Positions 46,020-55,291 of a DNA stretch of 64,000 nt are shown here, piece after piece. The position numbers and the translations under genes were made by a program. The notes beneath the pieces are model-generated. The model searched no databases, was not told the origin of the DNA, and worked only from the letters and a program-made list of their open reading frames with translations. Within the stretch, counting starts at the first letter, position 1; the number at the start of each line of letters is the position of its first letter. The stretch is from Rhizobium binae. GTDB taxonomy: Bacteria > Pseudomonadota > Alphaproteobacteria > Rhizobiales > Rhizobiaceae. The stretch is from NCBI RefSeq assembly GCF_017357225.1, contig NZ_CP071605.1, positions 248,001-312,000 on the forward strand, read 5' to 3'.

Positions 46020-47097
46020 AGGTGGTTATCCGGTCGGGGATCTGCAGCGCGACCTTGGCTGGAACCACCAGCGTCTCCGGCCCTCCCCAGCTGACGCCGA
46101 GACGGATCTCGCGAAGCGCGTTGACGAAGCGCGCGACATCGATGTCAGGCGTCAGATCGAAAGCGAAGAGCCCGGCATAACCCGACAGCGTCGCCCGCCC
46201 GGGGTGATCCTGAAATGCCGGGTGGCGGACGCGGGCGATGGCGGCATGCTGCTTCAGCCGATCGGCGAGCAGAAGCCCGCTGCGCTCGTGCTCCTTGAGA
46301 CGGACGCGCAGCGTGCGCATGCCGCGCAGCAGCAGCCAGGCCTCGAAGGGCGATAGCTTGGCGCCAACATAGGGGTAGGAGGTCGAGTTGATCCGGGCGA
46401 TCGCCTCGTTCGAGCCGACGACGACGCCGGCGACCGTATCGCTATGGCCGCCGAGATATTTCGAGGCGGCGTGAATGACGATATCGACGCCATGCTGGAT
46501 CGGCTTCTGGAAGAGCGGCGTCGCCCAGGAATTGTCGATGACTGTGGTAACGCCGGCCTCCTTCGCCATGGCCGACAGGGCTACGATGTCCTGAAGCTCG
46601 AAGACGAAGGAGGAGGGATTTTCGAGATAGAGCAGCCTGGCGCCCGGTAGTGCCTTGCGCACCTCGTCATGATCGGAGGGATCGACGAAATCCACGGTGA
46701 CGCCGAGCCGGCCGAGCAGCTTCACCAGCAGGCGGTAGACGTCATTATAGAGGTGTCGGACGGCAACGACCCGGTCACCCGCTTCCACCAGGCTGAGAAT
46801 AGTCGCGGTAATGGCGGCCGTTCCGCTGGAGAAGGCGCGTCCGTCTTCGGCGCCCTCGAGGCGGGCGACCAGAAGCTCGAATTCGCGGACGGTCGGATTG
46901 TCGCCGCGCGAATAGATGAAGTTGCGCGTCCGGCCGGCAAAGACATCCTCCATCGCCTCGTAGCTGTCATAGGTGAAGAGCGAGGTCTGGAAGATCGGTG
47001 GCGACACGGCGTTGAAGGCGGCCGGATCGACGGGCGTGAACAGATCGCCGGCGGCCGCATGGCCGCCAAGGTCGCTGGGGCTGAACGACTGGTTCAT
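45910..47097 (-). CDS. vbsL: Vicibactin biosynthesis PLP enzyme VbsL (epimerisation)
   Basis: Pyridoxal-phosphate enzyme of the Cys/Met metabolism (gamma-lyase) fold, 395 residues. The cofactor lysine is in IVIHAASKYLGGHSDTVAG; SSGTAAITATILSL and TVIDNSWATPLFQKP are the conserved phosphate and aspartate blocks. In the published vicibactin model VbsL epimerises the ornithine unit from L to D. A GAGAGGA site precedes the ATG, 10 bp after the vbsD stop. It is the last gene of the vbsA-vbsD-vbsL operon, and its 3' end overlaps the rpoI reading frame on the other strand. Confidence 0.88.
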   Translation of the reverse strand: MNQSFSPSDLGGHAAAGDLFTPVDPAAFNAVSPPIFQTSLFTYDSYEAMEDVFAGRTRNFIYSRGDNPTVREFELLVARLEGAEDGRAFSSGTAAITATILSLVEAGDRVVAVRHLYNDVYRLLVKLLGRLGVTVDFVDPSDHDEVRKALPGARLLYLENPSSFVFELQDIVALSAMAKEAGVTTVIDNSWATPLFQKPIQHGVDIVIHAASKYLGGHSDTVAGVVVGSNEAIARINSTSYPYVGAKLSPFEAWLLLRGMRTLRVRLKEHERSGLLLADRLKQHAAIARVRHPAFQDHPGRATLSGYAGLFAFDLTPDIDVARFVNALREIRLGVSWGGPETLVVPAKVALQIPDRITTFIRFGVSEQTIRFAVGLEEPGLLWNDLQQALHAAKR

Positions 47098-47107
47098 GAT
47101 AATCCTC

Positions 47108-48526
47108 TCATGGACAAAAGCTGGGATAGCGACGGAGACTGGTTAGATCGCCGGCCGAACGCTGCCGGAGCGCGCTGAGTGATCTCGTCAGACAGACGCA
47201 TGACAGCAGGCCGGTCAGTGCCGAGGCCAGGAACATGGCTGCGAGCAGGCCCGAAAAACCGAAGAAGGGCGGCAGGAGCGCAAGCAGCGGAAAGAGAAGA
47301 TATCCGTTCTGCGCCAGGCCGATGATGACAGCGGCTTTCGGCCTCCGCTGCGCCTGGAACAGGATCAGCACCGTTTGCCTGACGCCGAACAGCAGGAAGG
47401 GAAGATGGGTTGCGACAACCGCCTGGCCGGCGATCGAAACCACCGAAGCTTCGTCGGTGAAGAACGAGGCAAGGCGCTCGGAAAAGACGATCGCTGCCAG
47501 CCCGTAGACGCCGCCGACCGCGCTCGTGACCACGGAAAGCATGCGGGCTGCCGCCAGCACCCGCGATATATCTCCGCGCCCCCAGGCAAAGCTCAGGATG
47601 GACTGGGCCCCGAGCGAAATGCCGATGACCGGGAGTGCGCCGACCGCAAGCAGCCGCAAGGCGATCCCGACGCCGGCGATGCCGTGTTCACCGTGATAGG
47701 TGCCGGCGATCGACAGCATCGCGGCAATCGCGCCCGCCGTTGCGAGGCTCGTCAGCGTCGTCGGCGAGCCCACGGCAAGGACCGGCCTGAGATGTCTGAT
47801 GTCGGCGACCCGCCAGCCGAGCGTCAGCCGGATCGTCCCAAGCCGCCTTGCGTGATAGGCGCCGTAGATTGAGAGCGCCACGAGCTGAGACAGGATGGTT
47901 GCCATCGCCACGCCCTGCAGGCCGAGACCGAAGCCGAAGATCATGATCGGGTCGAGGATGATGTTCAACGCAAAGCAGGCGACCAGCGTCCACATGCTGA
48001 AGCGGGCATTGCCCTCGGCAATCGCCAGGAAATCGAGAATGATCTGCGCCATCGTCAACGGGATCGAGACCGCGATGATGAGGAGATAATGCTGCGCAAG
48101 CGGTTGGATGGCCGGTGTCGCGCCGAACAGCAGGAAAGATGGAAAGGCAACGATGGCGGCTGCACTTGCCGCGCCGAAGGCGACGCCGGCGGCAAGGCTG
48201 ATCGAGGCAAGGGAGCCGGCTCTCGATCGATTGCCGGCGCCGAGCGCCCGCCCGACCTCGGTGGCCACACCAACGCCGATGCCTTCGCCGAAGGCGGCGA
48301 CCAGCATGAGGATGGGCAGCACGATCATGATCGCGGCTATCTGGTCTTCGCCGATCATGCCGACGAAGACCATGTTGATCGTGTGATGCGCGGCGTTGAT
48401 CGACAGGCCGAACATGGCGGGCAGGCCGAGCCTTAGCAGCAGCCGGAAAAGCTGCGGGCTGGCAAGATCATCCGGTGCAAGCCGCTGTTTCCGCAGGCTG
48501 CCGCTCATTTCGCTCATGTCGTTCAT
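47108..48526 (-). CDS. vbsD: MATE-family efflux transporter VbsD
   Basis: A membrane transporter of 472 residues with twelve predicted helices in two homologous halves (LGLPAMFGLSINAAHHTINMVFVGMIGEDQIAAIMIVLPI in the first). The ATG at 48526 overlaps the vbsA stop by 4 bp. MATE proteins export drugs and metabolites with proton or sodium gradients. Located in the RpoI-dependent vbsADL operon, it is likely the vicibactin exporter. Confidence 0.88.
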   Translation of the reverse strand: MNDMSEMSGSLRKQRLAPDDLASPQLFRLLLRLGLPAMFGLSINAAHHTINMVFVGMIGEDQIAAIMIVLPILMLVAAFGEGIGVGVATEVGRALGAGNRSRAGSLASISLAAGVAFGAASAAAIVAFPSFLLFGATPAIQPLAQHYLLIIAVSIPLTMAQIILDFLAIAEGNARFSMWTLVACFALNIILDPIMIFGFGLGLQGVAMATILSQLVALSIYGAYHARRLGTIRLTLGWRVADIRHLRPVLAVGSPTTLTSLATAGAIAAMLSIAGTYHGEHGIAGVGIALRLLAVGALPVIGISLGAQSILSFAWGRGDISRVLAAARMLSVVTSAVGGVYGLAAIVFSERLASFFTDEASVVSIAGQAVVATHLPFLLFGVRQTVLILFQAQRRPKAAVIIGLAQNGYLLFPLLALLPPFFGFSGLLAAMFLASALTGLLSCVCLTRSLSALRQRSAGDLTSLRRYPSFCP

Positions 48527-49512
48527 GATGCAGGCACCCAGAGATGATCGCCGAAGAAGCGCTCGCGGGTCAGCATCACCAGAAGCGCCCGCTTGTGCGG
48601 AAAATCGAAATGCTTGACCTTGGCGAAGCCCGAGCGGTCGAGATTGCGGATCTGCTGCTCGTGGCTGGCGCGCGGCTCGCCGACGATGCGTTGCGTGCGG
48701 GGGTCGTCGAGGAAAATGAAATGCATCAGCGAAGGAAGCCAGGCGCTGATCCATTTCTTGCCGCGGTAATCGGGCTCGCCGATCGCGACATGCCAGCCGC
48801 GATCGTAATCGTCGGCGTCGTAGAAGGGGCCGAGCCGGTTCTCCTTGGCCCAATAGACTTCGAAATAGCCGAAGGGGATGTCCGCGAAACTGCCGATCAG
48901 CGGCAGCACATGCGGATCGGCGATCCTCTCTTCCAGGATCTCCCGGTGCTTGTCGATCGAGCCCGCATCCTCCCAGATCGTGTGGACCTGCTCGTCGTTC
49001 ATCCAGCGATGGAATGCCGCTAGATCGGTCTCGGGATCGGCCACCCTGAAGCTGATGTCGCGCTCCAGCCACGGGATGAAGCGCTGGTAGACCGTGCCCT
49101 TCGGCTTTGCCGGCCGGCGCGGATGATAGCGGCCCGCGGTCATCTGCTGCACCGGCGGCAGGGGATAGGAAAGCTGCGGCAGCCACAGCGAGGGCCATTG
49201 CCAGAGGATCGCGGAATCGAGCCGTCCATCGGTGCCTGAAATGTGTCGGGGAAGGCTAGCCTGATGGCCTTCGAAGACGACCGATTTTATCGAGCGGTCT
49301 TGCGCCGTCACCGCTTCGGCGGCGGCCATGAGAAGCTCCGCCGATTGCACGGGATTTCCCTCGTAGAAGGTGAGCGAACCGATGCCGGCTTCGACTTCGA
49401 GGGCGACTTCGTGGTTCCCGTGCACCGTGTTGAGATGGACGATATTGGGGGCAAGCCTGACATAGCTGCGCGCCTGCAGAGCCCGCCTTTGCTTGGCGGC
49501 GTCGAAATCCAT
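48523..49512 (-). CDS. vbsA: Hydroxyornithine acyltransferase VbsA (IucB/AlcB type)
   Basis: A 329-residue GNAT-fold acyltransferase of the siderophore type that acylates N-hydroxyamines. The ATG at 49512 has AAGGAG upstream; the frame is open to 49554. Conserved features of the IucB/RhbD class occur in the C-terminal 180 residues: FHRWMNDEQVHTIWEDAGSI, YFEVYWAKENRLGPFYDADDYDRGWHVAIGE and FLDDPRTQRIVGEPRASHEQQIRNLDRSGF. In vicibactin it adds 3-hydroxybutyrate to N5-hydroxyornithine. It is first in its operon, about 75 bp from a predicted RpoI promoter. Confidence 0.9.
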   Translation of the reverse strand: MDFDAAKQRRALQARSYVRLAPNIVHLNTVHGNHEVALEVEAGIGSLTFYEGNPVQSAELLMAAAEAVTAQDRSIKSVVFEGHQASLPRHISGTDGRLDSAILWQWPSLWLPQLSYPLPPVQQMTAGRYHPRRPAKPKGTVYQRFIPWLERDISFRVADPETDLAAFHRWMNDEQVHTIWEDAGSIDKHREILEERIADPHVLPLIGSFADIPFGYFEVYWAKENRLGPFYDADDYDRGWHVAIGEPDYRGKKWISAWLPSLMHFIFLDDPRTQRIVGEPRASHEQQIRNLDRSGFAKVKHFDFPHKRALLVMLTRERFFGDHLWVPAS

Positions 49513-49584
49513 GATGTTCTCCTTGATCGGCAGGGCTTTTGATGCTGCGAGCATGAAGCCTGCTCCTGCGGCGATTTGGTAGAA

Positions 49585-49610
49585 TGACGATCCATCCGTT
49601 GGCGGATTTA
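49585..49610 (-). promoter_or_regulatory. Predicted RpoI promoter of vbsA-vbsD-vbsL
   Basis: On the minus strand TAAAT (49610-49606), 16 bp, then CGTCA (49589-49585). The form TAAAT-N16-CGT is the iron-starvation box of PvdS-type sigma factors. The start of transcription is expected near 49580. Confidence 0.7.
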
Positions 49611-49644
49611 GGGGTAAACGAAGAAAAAAATTCTCCGCAATTTT

Positions 49645-49670
49645 CTAAACTCCAGCAGGCGGGATCCGTC
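49645..49670 (+). promoter_or_regulatory. Predicted RpoI promoter of vbsG-vbsS-vbsO
   Basis: TAAAC (49645-49649), 16 bp, CGTCA (49666-49670). It matches its divergent partner in both boxes and in spacer length; the two are separated by 34 bp. The vbsG ATG lies about 37 bp downstream. Confidence 0.7.
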
Positions 49671-49706
49671 ATTTGCGCATGACGTCAATCTCTGCAGGAG
49701 CTTCCA

Positions 49707-49925
49707 ATGGACAATCTTGAACCCCGCGACGATTTCTGGATCGTCGTCATCGACGCCGAGCATCACTACTCGGTCTGGCCGCAAGACAAGCGCATTCCGG
49801 TGAGCTGGCGGGCTGCGGGTTTTGCCGGTTCGCGCCAGGAGTGCCTCGCCCATATCCGTGAAATCTGGACCGATCCTCGCCCGCTCTCCCTGCGCTCGGC
49901 CATGTCTGCCGATGCGCGTCTCTGA
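49707..49925 (+). CDS. vbsG: MbtH-like protein VbsG
   Basis: A 72-residue MbtH-family protein that binds and activates the adenylation domain of a partner non-ribosomal peptide synthetase. The fingerprint is clear: DDFWIVVIDAEHHYSVWP, then IPVSWRAAGFAGSRQECLAHIREIWTDPRP, with the conserved tryptophans. GCAGGAG precedes the ATG. vbsS follows 18 bp later. It is the first gene of the RpoI-dependent vbsGSO operon. Confidence 0.95.
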   Translation: MDNLEPRDDFWIVVIDAEHHYSVWPQDKRIPVSWRAAGFAGSRQECLAHIREIWTDPRPLSLRSAMSADARL

Positions 49926-49943
49926 AACCGTCTGGATGGCAAG

Positions 49944-52900
49944 ATGAACAAGCAGATCACCAATTTCGCCGATGCCCGCCCGACCGACGCTGTGGATGCC
50001 GTCTTCGAGAGTTTTCCGCTGACGATCGCGCAGAAGCGCATCTGGTCGCTAGAGCAGATCGGAAACTACACGGTCTTCCCCGATCAGGTCATCGGGCTGC
50101 GCTTGGGCGCCACGACCGGCGTCGAGACGATCGCCGGCGCCTGCCACGCGCTCCTGGCTGAGAACCCGTCGCTTTCCACTCGTTTCCGCCGGCTGGCGGG
50201 CGGCCGCATCGAGCAATATCGCGGCGCGTCGAACGCGGTGCCGATGGAGATCCTCGGCAAGGAAGGAGCCGCTCTTTCCGAGGCTGAAGCCTTGGCAGCG
50301 CGGAAAGCCTTTCGCGACAGGCGCTTTGATCTCCTGGAAGGGCCGGGGGCGCGCATCCACATCATCCTGCTGCCCGACGGGCAGTCGCTGCTGACGATCG
50401 TGCTGCATCCGATCATCTGCGACGACCGCGAAAAATCCCTTCTTGCCGCTTCGCTGGCGCGCATTCTCGATGGCGAACCGGCCGGCGACGTGCAGCCGGC
50501 GGAAATATCGGCGGGAATTCGGGAGAAAGAATGGCTGGAGACGGATGCAGCGCGGGAGGCGCTGGCCTATTGGCGCGACACGATCGGTCTCGACTATGCC
50601 GCCTCGACTTTTGCCACCCGCTTCAACAGCGGCGGGCTGGCAGGCGTGGCGCGCGCCGAGCATCGGTTTGCGATCGAGCCGGAGCTCTGGAACAAGCTCG
50701 AACGGCATGCGGACGAAAAGGGATTTCAAGTCGACCGTGTGCTTCACGCCGCCTTCTGCGCGCTGCTGGCGCGCTACAGCGGCAACTATGCTTTGCTGAC
50801 CGGTCTGCTGGTCGCGCGGCCCCGCACGGAACATTTCGCCAGCCGCGGTCGCGCCGAACAGGTGCTTCCGCTCGTCCTGCCACTCGCCTCCCGACATTCC
50901 CTCGACGACGTCGTCGCCGTGATCTCGTCGGTAACGGAGGAGGGGCTTCGCCGGCTCGTGCCGCTGGAGCGCATCACCCAGGAACTGGTCGTCGACGAGG
51001 CGGCCGCACAGGAAGCCGTGGTCAGGGCGCTGTTCGAATTCCGCGAGCCCTATCCGGTCGCGAGAGATGCGACGAACCTGGAACCACCAGGTGCGCGCGC
51101 CGACAGCGAGCTTTCCCTGGTGATCGAGGCGCGTTCGGACGGCAGCGCATCCGGGCTGATCGACTATGCTCAGGATCTCTATGACGGCTCTCTGATCGCC
51201 CGTGTCGCAAGGCATTTCGGCCTGGTGCTAGAGCAGATCGTCGCGCAGCCGGGCCTCAGGATCAAGGATATCGAACTCGTCGGCGGCGACGAACTCGACT
51301 GGTTGTCGGCGCCTTACGAGGACGACGTTATCAACGACGACCGGCCGGTCCACGAACTGATATCCGCCCATTCGCGCCGGACGCCTGAGAAGACGGCGAT
51401 CGTCTATGGCGACGAAGAGTGGAGCCATGGCTGGCTGGAGGCGAGCACCAACCGCCTCGGGCATCGGCTGCGGCAGCTCGGTGTTCGCGCCGAAGTGACG
51501 GTTGCTAACTTCATCAAGCGTTCGCCGGAAGCGATCGTCGGCATCCTCGCCACGCTGAAGGCGGGCGGTGCCTATATCCCCGTCGAGCCGGATCATCCGC
51601 CGGTGCGCAACCATCACATCCTGCGCGACGGCGGGGTGAAGATCGTCCTCACCCACAGCTGGCTGCGCCACCGCCTGCCGGTGGGGCTCGATGCCACCAT
51701 CCTCGAACTCGACAAGATCGATCTCGACGGCGAGCCGGAAACGCCGCTCTATGTGCCCATCCACAAGGATCAGCTCGCCTATGTCATGTACACCTCGGGT
51801 TCGACGGGATTGCCGAAAGGTGTGGCCGTCGAGCACGGCCCACTGACGCATCACCTGCAGAATACCTCGCGCGTCTACGGCATGAGCTCGGAATCCCGCG
51901 AGCTGCCCTTCCTGCCCTTCAGCTCGGACGGGGGCCATGAGCGCTGGATGAACCCGCTGATGGAAGGCGGCAGCATCATTCTTCCCGACCAGCCGCTCTG
52001 GACTCCGGAGGAGACGCTGACGGCGATGCGCAAGCATGGCGCCAACAATGCCAGCATCCCGACTACCTATCTGCAGCAGCTGGCGGAATGGGCTGACATT
52101 GCCGACGGCGCCCCGCCGATGCGGCTCTATTCCTTTGGCGGCGAGGGGCTGGCGCAATCGACCTTCGACCTCTTGTCGCGGGCGCTGAAATCGGAGTGGC
52201 TGATCAACGGCTATGGTCCTACAGAAACGATCATGACGCCGATGGTCTGGAAGGTGAGGGCCGGAACGAAGTTCCAGGGCGTCTATGCGCCGCTCGGCCG
52301 CGCCGTCGGCCTCAGACGCGTCTATGTGCTCGACCCCGACCTCAACCTGTGCCCGATCGGCGTGACCGGCGAGCTCTATATCGGCGGCGAGGGCATCGCC
52401 CGAGGCTATCTCGGCAAGCCGGATACGACGGCCGACCGCTTCATTCCCGACCCCTTCTCCAAGGAAGGCGGCCGGCTCTATCGCTCCGGCGACCTGACGC
52501 GCTGGCGCGAGGACGGAACCGTCGAATTCGTCGGCCGCGTCGATCATCAGGTGAAGCTGCGCGGTTATCGCATCGAACTCGGCGAGATCGAAGCCGCACT
52601 CCTCCAGCAGCCCGGCGTCGGCGAAGCCCTGGTCGTGCTGCGCGATGACGATGCCGGCGGCGAAAAGATGCTGGTCGCTTATGTCGTGCCGAAGAAAGAC
52701 GAGAGACTTGACGTCGAGACAGTCCGTTCCGGCCTCGAGCGCAGCCTGCCATCCTATATGGTGCCGGCCGCCGTCATCGAGCTCGAGAAGATGCCGACCA
52801 ATCCGAACAGCAAGCTCGATCGCTTCGCGCTGCCGGCGCCCCAGCCGGTCAAACGCGCCATCATCGAGCCGGCGAGTGCGCTCGAAGAAGAAGTGCTGGA

Positions 52901-53936
52901 TGTCTGGCGCCAGGTTCTCAAGCTGGATGCGATCAGCGTCGAGGATAACTTCTTTGCCATCGGCGGCAATTCGCTGGGCGCGATCCGCATCCTTTCGCTG
53001 CTGCGGCAGCGCCGGCCGAAGGTGCCGTTGACCGTAGCCGATATCTTCAACAACCCGACCATTCGCGCCTTCGCCGGCGTGATGGAGCAGGGCGAGGAGC
53101 GCGATCTTTCCGAGGTGATCGTGCTGCGCGCCTCCGGCGCCAAGCCGCGGCTCTACTGCTTCCCGGGGCTTCTGGTCAGCACCCGCGAATATGTGAAGCT
53201 CGTCGATTATCTCGGCGCCGACCAGCCGGCGACCGGCTTTATTTGCCATTCGCTATCGGAAAAGAAGGAAGTCGGCGCGCCGATCGAAAAGATCATCGAG
53301 CGTTATGTCGATGACATCAGGACGCAAAGTAGAGGCGCGTCCTGCTATTTCCTCGGCTGGTCCTGGGGCGGGCTTCTGGCCTACGAGGCTGCCCGCACCC
53401 TCGGCAATGAGGTCGATGTCAGGATGCTGGCGATGGTCGATGTGTGCGATGTCGGCTCGGAATTCGCGATCGGAGCCAAGCCGCGCTTCCGTCCCGGCGA
53501 GCGCGACGCACTTCATCGCGACGTGCAGGCATGGCTGCAGAAAACGGCGATGCGCTCCGAGTGGGATCGGCTGCTTTCAACGATGGACGCGGATACTTAC
53601 GAGCAGTTCCTGCGCTTCGTCGGCAACGAGAAGGATCCGCTTCCCACAGACGGGCCCGATATCAGCAGCCGCGAGCATACGTTCTGGGTGCTGATCGACA
53701 ACGCCCTGATCTTTCGCAAGCATCGGCTCGTTCCCCATGACGTGCCGATCTATCCCTGGGCGGCCGACGACAGCCTCAACCGTGGCCTGAACCTGATCGA
53801 TTGGCGCTGCCTGTCGCCGCGGGCGCGTGCGGCCGAAATCATCACCGGCACCAACCATCTCCATATGATCGGCTCGCCCGCCTTTCATTCAAGGCTTGCC
53901 CTGCGTCTCAAGGAAACAGAGAAGGATAACGCATGA
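49944..53936 (+). CDS. vbsS: Vicibactin non-ribosomal peptide synthetase VbsS
   Basis: A single-module synthetase of 1330 residues. Domain order: condensation-like domain (about 20-440), adenylation (about 460-950; A3 motif YTSGSTGLPKG at 616, then LYRSGDLTRW and NPNSKLDRFALP), carrier domain (GGNSL with phosphopantetheine serine S1010) and thioesterase (GWSWGG, nucleophile S1140). The condensation signature HHxxxDG is altered to L154-H155-PII-C159-D160. In the published model VbsS activates N5-hydroxyornithine, and the thioesterase trimerises and cyclises the finished unit. vbsO overlaps its stop by 4 bp. Confidence 0.95.
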   Translation: MNKQITNFADARPTDAVDAVFESFPLTIAQKRIWSLEQIGNYTVFPDQVIGLRLGATTGVETIAGACHALLAENPSLSTRFRRLAGGRIEQYRGASNAVPMEILGKEGAALSEAEALAARKAFRDRRFDLLEGPGARIHIILLPDGQSLLTIVLHPIICDDREKSLLAASLARILDGEPAGDVQPAEISAGIREKEWLETDAAREALAYWRDTIGLDYAASTFATRFNSGGLAGVARAEHRFAIEPELWNKLERHADEKGFQVDRVLHAAFCALLARYSGNYALLTGLLVARPRTEHFASRGRAEQVLPLVLPLASRHSLDDVVAVISSVTEEGLRRLVPLERITQELVVDEAAAQEAVVRALFEFREPYPVARDATNLEPPGARADSELSLVIEARSDGSASGLIDYAQDLYDGSLIARVARHFGLVLEQIVAQPGLRIKDIELVGGDELDWLSAPYEDDVINDDRPVHELISAHSRRTPEKTAIVYGDEEWSHGWLEASTNRLGHRLRQLGVRAEVTVANFIKRSPEAIVGILATLKAGGAYIPVEPDHPPVRNHHILRDGGVKIVLTHSWLRHRLPVGLDATILELDKIDLDGEPETPLYVPIHKDQLAYVMYTSGSTGLPKGVAVEHGPLTHHLQNTSRVYGMSSESRELPFLPFSSDGGHERWMNPLMEGGSIILPDQPLWTPEETLTAMRKHGANNASIPTTYLQQLAEWADIADGAPPMRLYSFGGEGLAQSTFDLLSRALKSEWLINGYGPTETIMTPMVWKVRAGTKFQGVYAPLGRAVGLRRVYVLDPDLNLCPIGVTGELYIGGEGIARGYLGKPDTTADRFIPDPFSKEGGRLYRSGDLTRWREDGTVEFVGRVDHQVKLRGYRIELGEIEAALLQQPGVGEALVVLRDDDAGGEKMLVAYVVPKKDERLDVETVRSGLERSLPSYMVPAAVIELEKMPTNPNSKLDRFALPAPQPVKRAIIEPASALEEEVLDVWRQVLKLDAISVEDNFFAIGGNSLGAIRILSLLRQRRPKVPLTVADIFNNPTIRAFAGVMEQGEERDLSEVIVLRASGAKPRLYCFPGLLVSTREYVKLVDYLGADQPATGFICHSLSEKKEVGAPIEKIIERYVDDIRTQSRGASCYFLGWSWGGLLAYEAARTLGNEVDVRMLAMVDVCDVGSEFAIGAKPRFRPGERDALHRDVQAWLQKTAMRSEWDRLLSTMDADTYEQFLRFVGNEKDPLPTDGPDISSREHTFWVLIDNALIFRKHRLVPHDVPIYPWAADDSLNRGLNLIDWRCLSPRARAAEIITGTNHLHMIGSPAFHSRLALRLKETEKDNA

Positions 53937-55291
53937 CCGTCGCTTTTTCCCGTAGGGATGCTCTGAATGAGCCGCTCGATCTTGCCGGCATCGGCATCGG
54001 TCCTTCCAATCTGAGCCTTGCCTGCCTGCTGGAATCGGTGCCCGAAGTGCGCAGCCGTTTCTTCGAGCGGCGAGCTTCGTTCGACTGGCATCCCGGCATG
54101 ATGATGCCCGGCGTCGAGCTGCAGTCGTCCTTCCTGAAGGACCTCGTCACCCCGGTCCTGCCGACGAGCCCCTGGTCCTTCATCTCCTATCTCGTCGCCC
54201 ATAAGCGGCTCTACGCCTTCCTGAACGCCAATTACGAAGCCGTCCCCCGGCAGGAATTCGCGCGCTATCTCGCCTGGGTCGCCAATGGCGTCGACGGCTT
54301 GCGTTACGGAACGGACATTCGCGATGTCGAACACCGCGACGACCGCTTCGTCCTGCGCTTCGACAAGGGCCAAGAGGAAGCACGCAACCTGGTAATCGGC
54401 ACCGGGTCTTCGCCCTTCGTGCCCGACTGGGCTAAACCCTTCCTCGGTGCGGATTGCTTCCACAACAGCGAGGCCAAAGCGCGCCTCGGCGATCTCAACG
54501 CCGCCCGCGTCGTCGTGGTCGGCGGCGGTCAGAGCGGCGGCGAAGTCGTCGAGGCGCTGCTTGGAAATCCCAGTTCGATGACGGAACTGATTTGGATCAG
54601 CCGACGCCACAATTTCGAGCCGATCAACGACACGCCGTTTTCGAACCAGGTCTTCTCGCCGGAATATGTGCAAGCCTATCTGAAGCTCAGCGGCGAGCAG
54701 AAGCAGGCGGCGCTGAAGAACTCGATCCTGACCAGCGACGGCCTGTCGATTTCGACGATCCACTCGATTTACCGCCGCCTTTACGCGCTGCGTTACCTCG
54801 ATCAGAGCACGCTCAATGCGTCCCTGTCGCCGAACCGCGACGTGATCCAGATGGAGCGGAACGGCAAAGCCTATCGGCTGATCGTCCGGAATCATTTCGA
54901 CGGCGGGATAGAGGTGCTGCACGCCGATGCGGTGGTGCTTGCGACCGGCTACAGGTTCCGTCTGCCGGATCCGCTCGGATCACTCAGCGAAAGGATCAGC
55001 CTCGACAGAAGCGGCTATCCGACCCTGAACGACGACTACACGATGCAGTGGACAGGTCCGAGGACCAACCGGCTGTTCGCGCAGAATGCCGGTCGATATT
55101 CGCACGGCATCGCCGACTCGCAGCTCAGCCTCGTGGCGTGGCGCAGTGCCAAGATCGTCAACACGCTTCTCGGCCGGCAGTATTTCGATGCCGAACCCGC
55201 CAATGCGCAGCTGGTCTGGGCGACGGAGGCCACTTCCGCCATGCCGCATCAGCTCCGGGCCGGCTATTCGGACGGCATGCTGTCGTCCTGA
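53933..55291 (+). CDS. vbsO: L-ornithine N5-monooxygenase VbsO
   Basis: FAD- and NADPH-dependent hydroxylase of 452 residues that makes N5-hydroxyornithine, the first step in hydroxamate siderophore synthesis. FAD site GIGIGPSNLSLACLLES at about residue 18; NADPH site VVVVGGGQSGGEVVEALL at about 195; C-terminal block VVLATGYRF. Its start overlaps the vbsS stop (ATGA), so the two are coupled. The last 28 bp overlap the convergent vbsP gene. Confidence 0.95.
   Translation: MTVAFSRRDALNEPLDLAGIGIGPSNLSLACLLESVPEVRSRFFERRASFDWHPGMMMPGVELQSSFLKDLVTPVLPTSPWSFISYLVAHKRLYAFLNANYEAVPRQEFARYLAWVANGVDGLRYGTDIRDVEHRDDRFVLRFDKGQEEARNLVIGTGSSPFVPDWAKPFLGADCFHNSEAKARLGDLNAARVVVVGGGQSGGEVVEALLGNPSSMTELIWISRRHNFEPINDTPFSNQVFSPEYVQAYLKLSGEQKQAALKNSILTSDGLSISTIHSIYRRLYALRYLDQSTLNASLSPNRDVIQMERNGKAYRLIVRNHFDGGIEVLHADAVVLATGYRFRLPDPLGSLSERISLDRSGYPTLNDDYTMQWTGPRTNRLFAQNAGRYSHGIADSQLSLVAWRSAKIVNTLLGRQYFDAEPANAQLVWATEATSAMPHQLRAGYSDGMLSS

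Noticed and set aside
51228..53249. A 673-codon minus-strand frame inside vbsS
   Set aside because: It is antisense to the adenylation and carrier domains, which are certain from their motifs.
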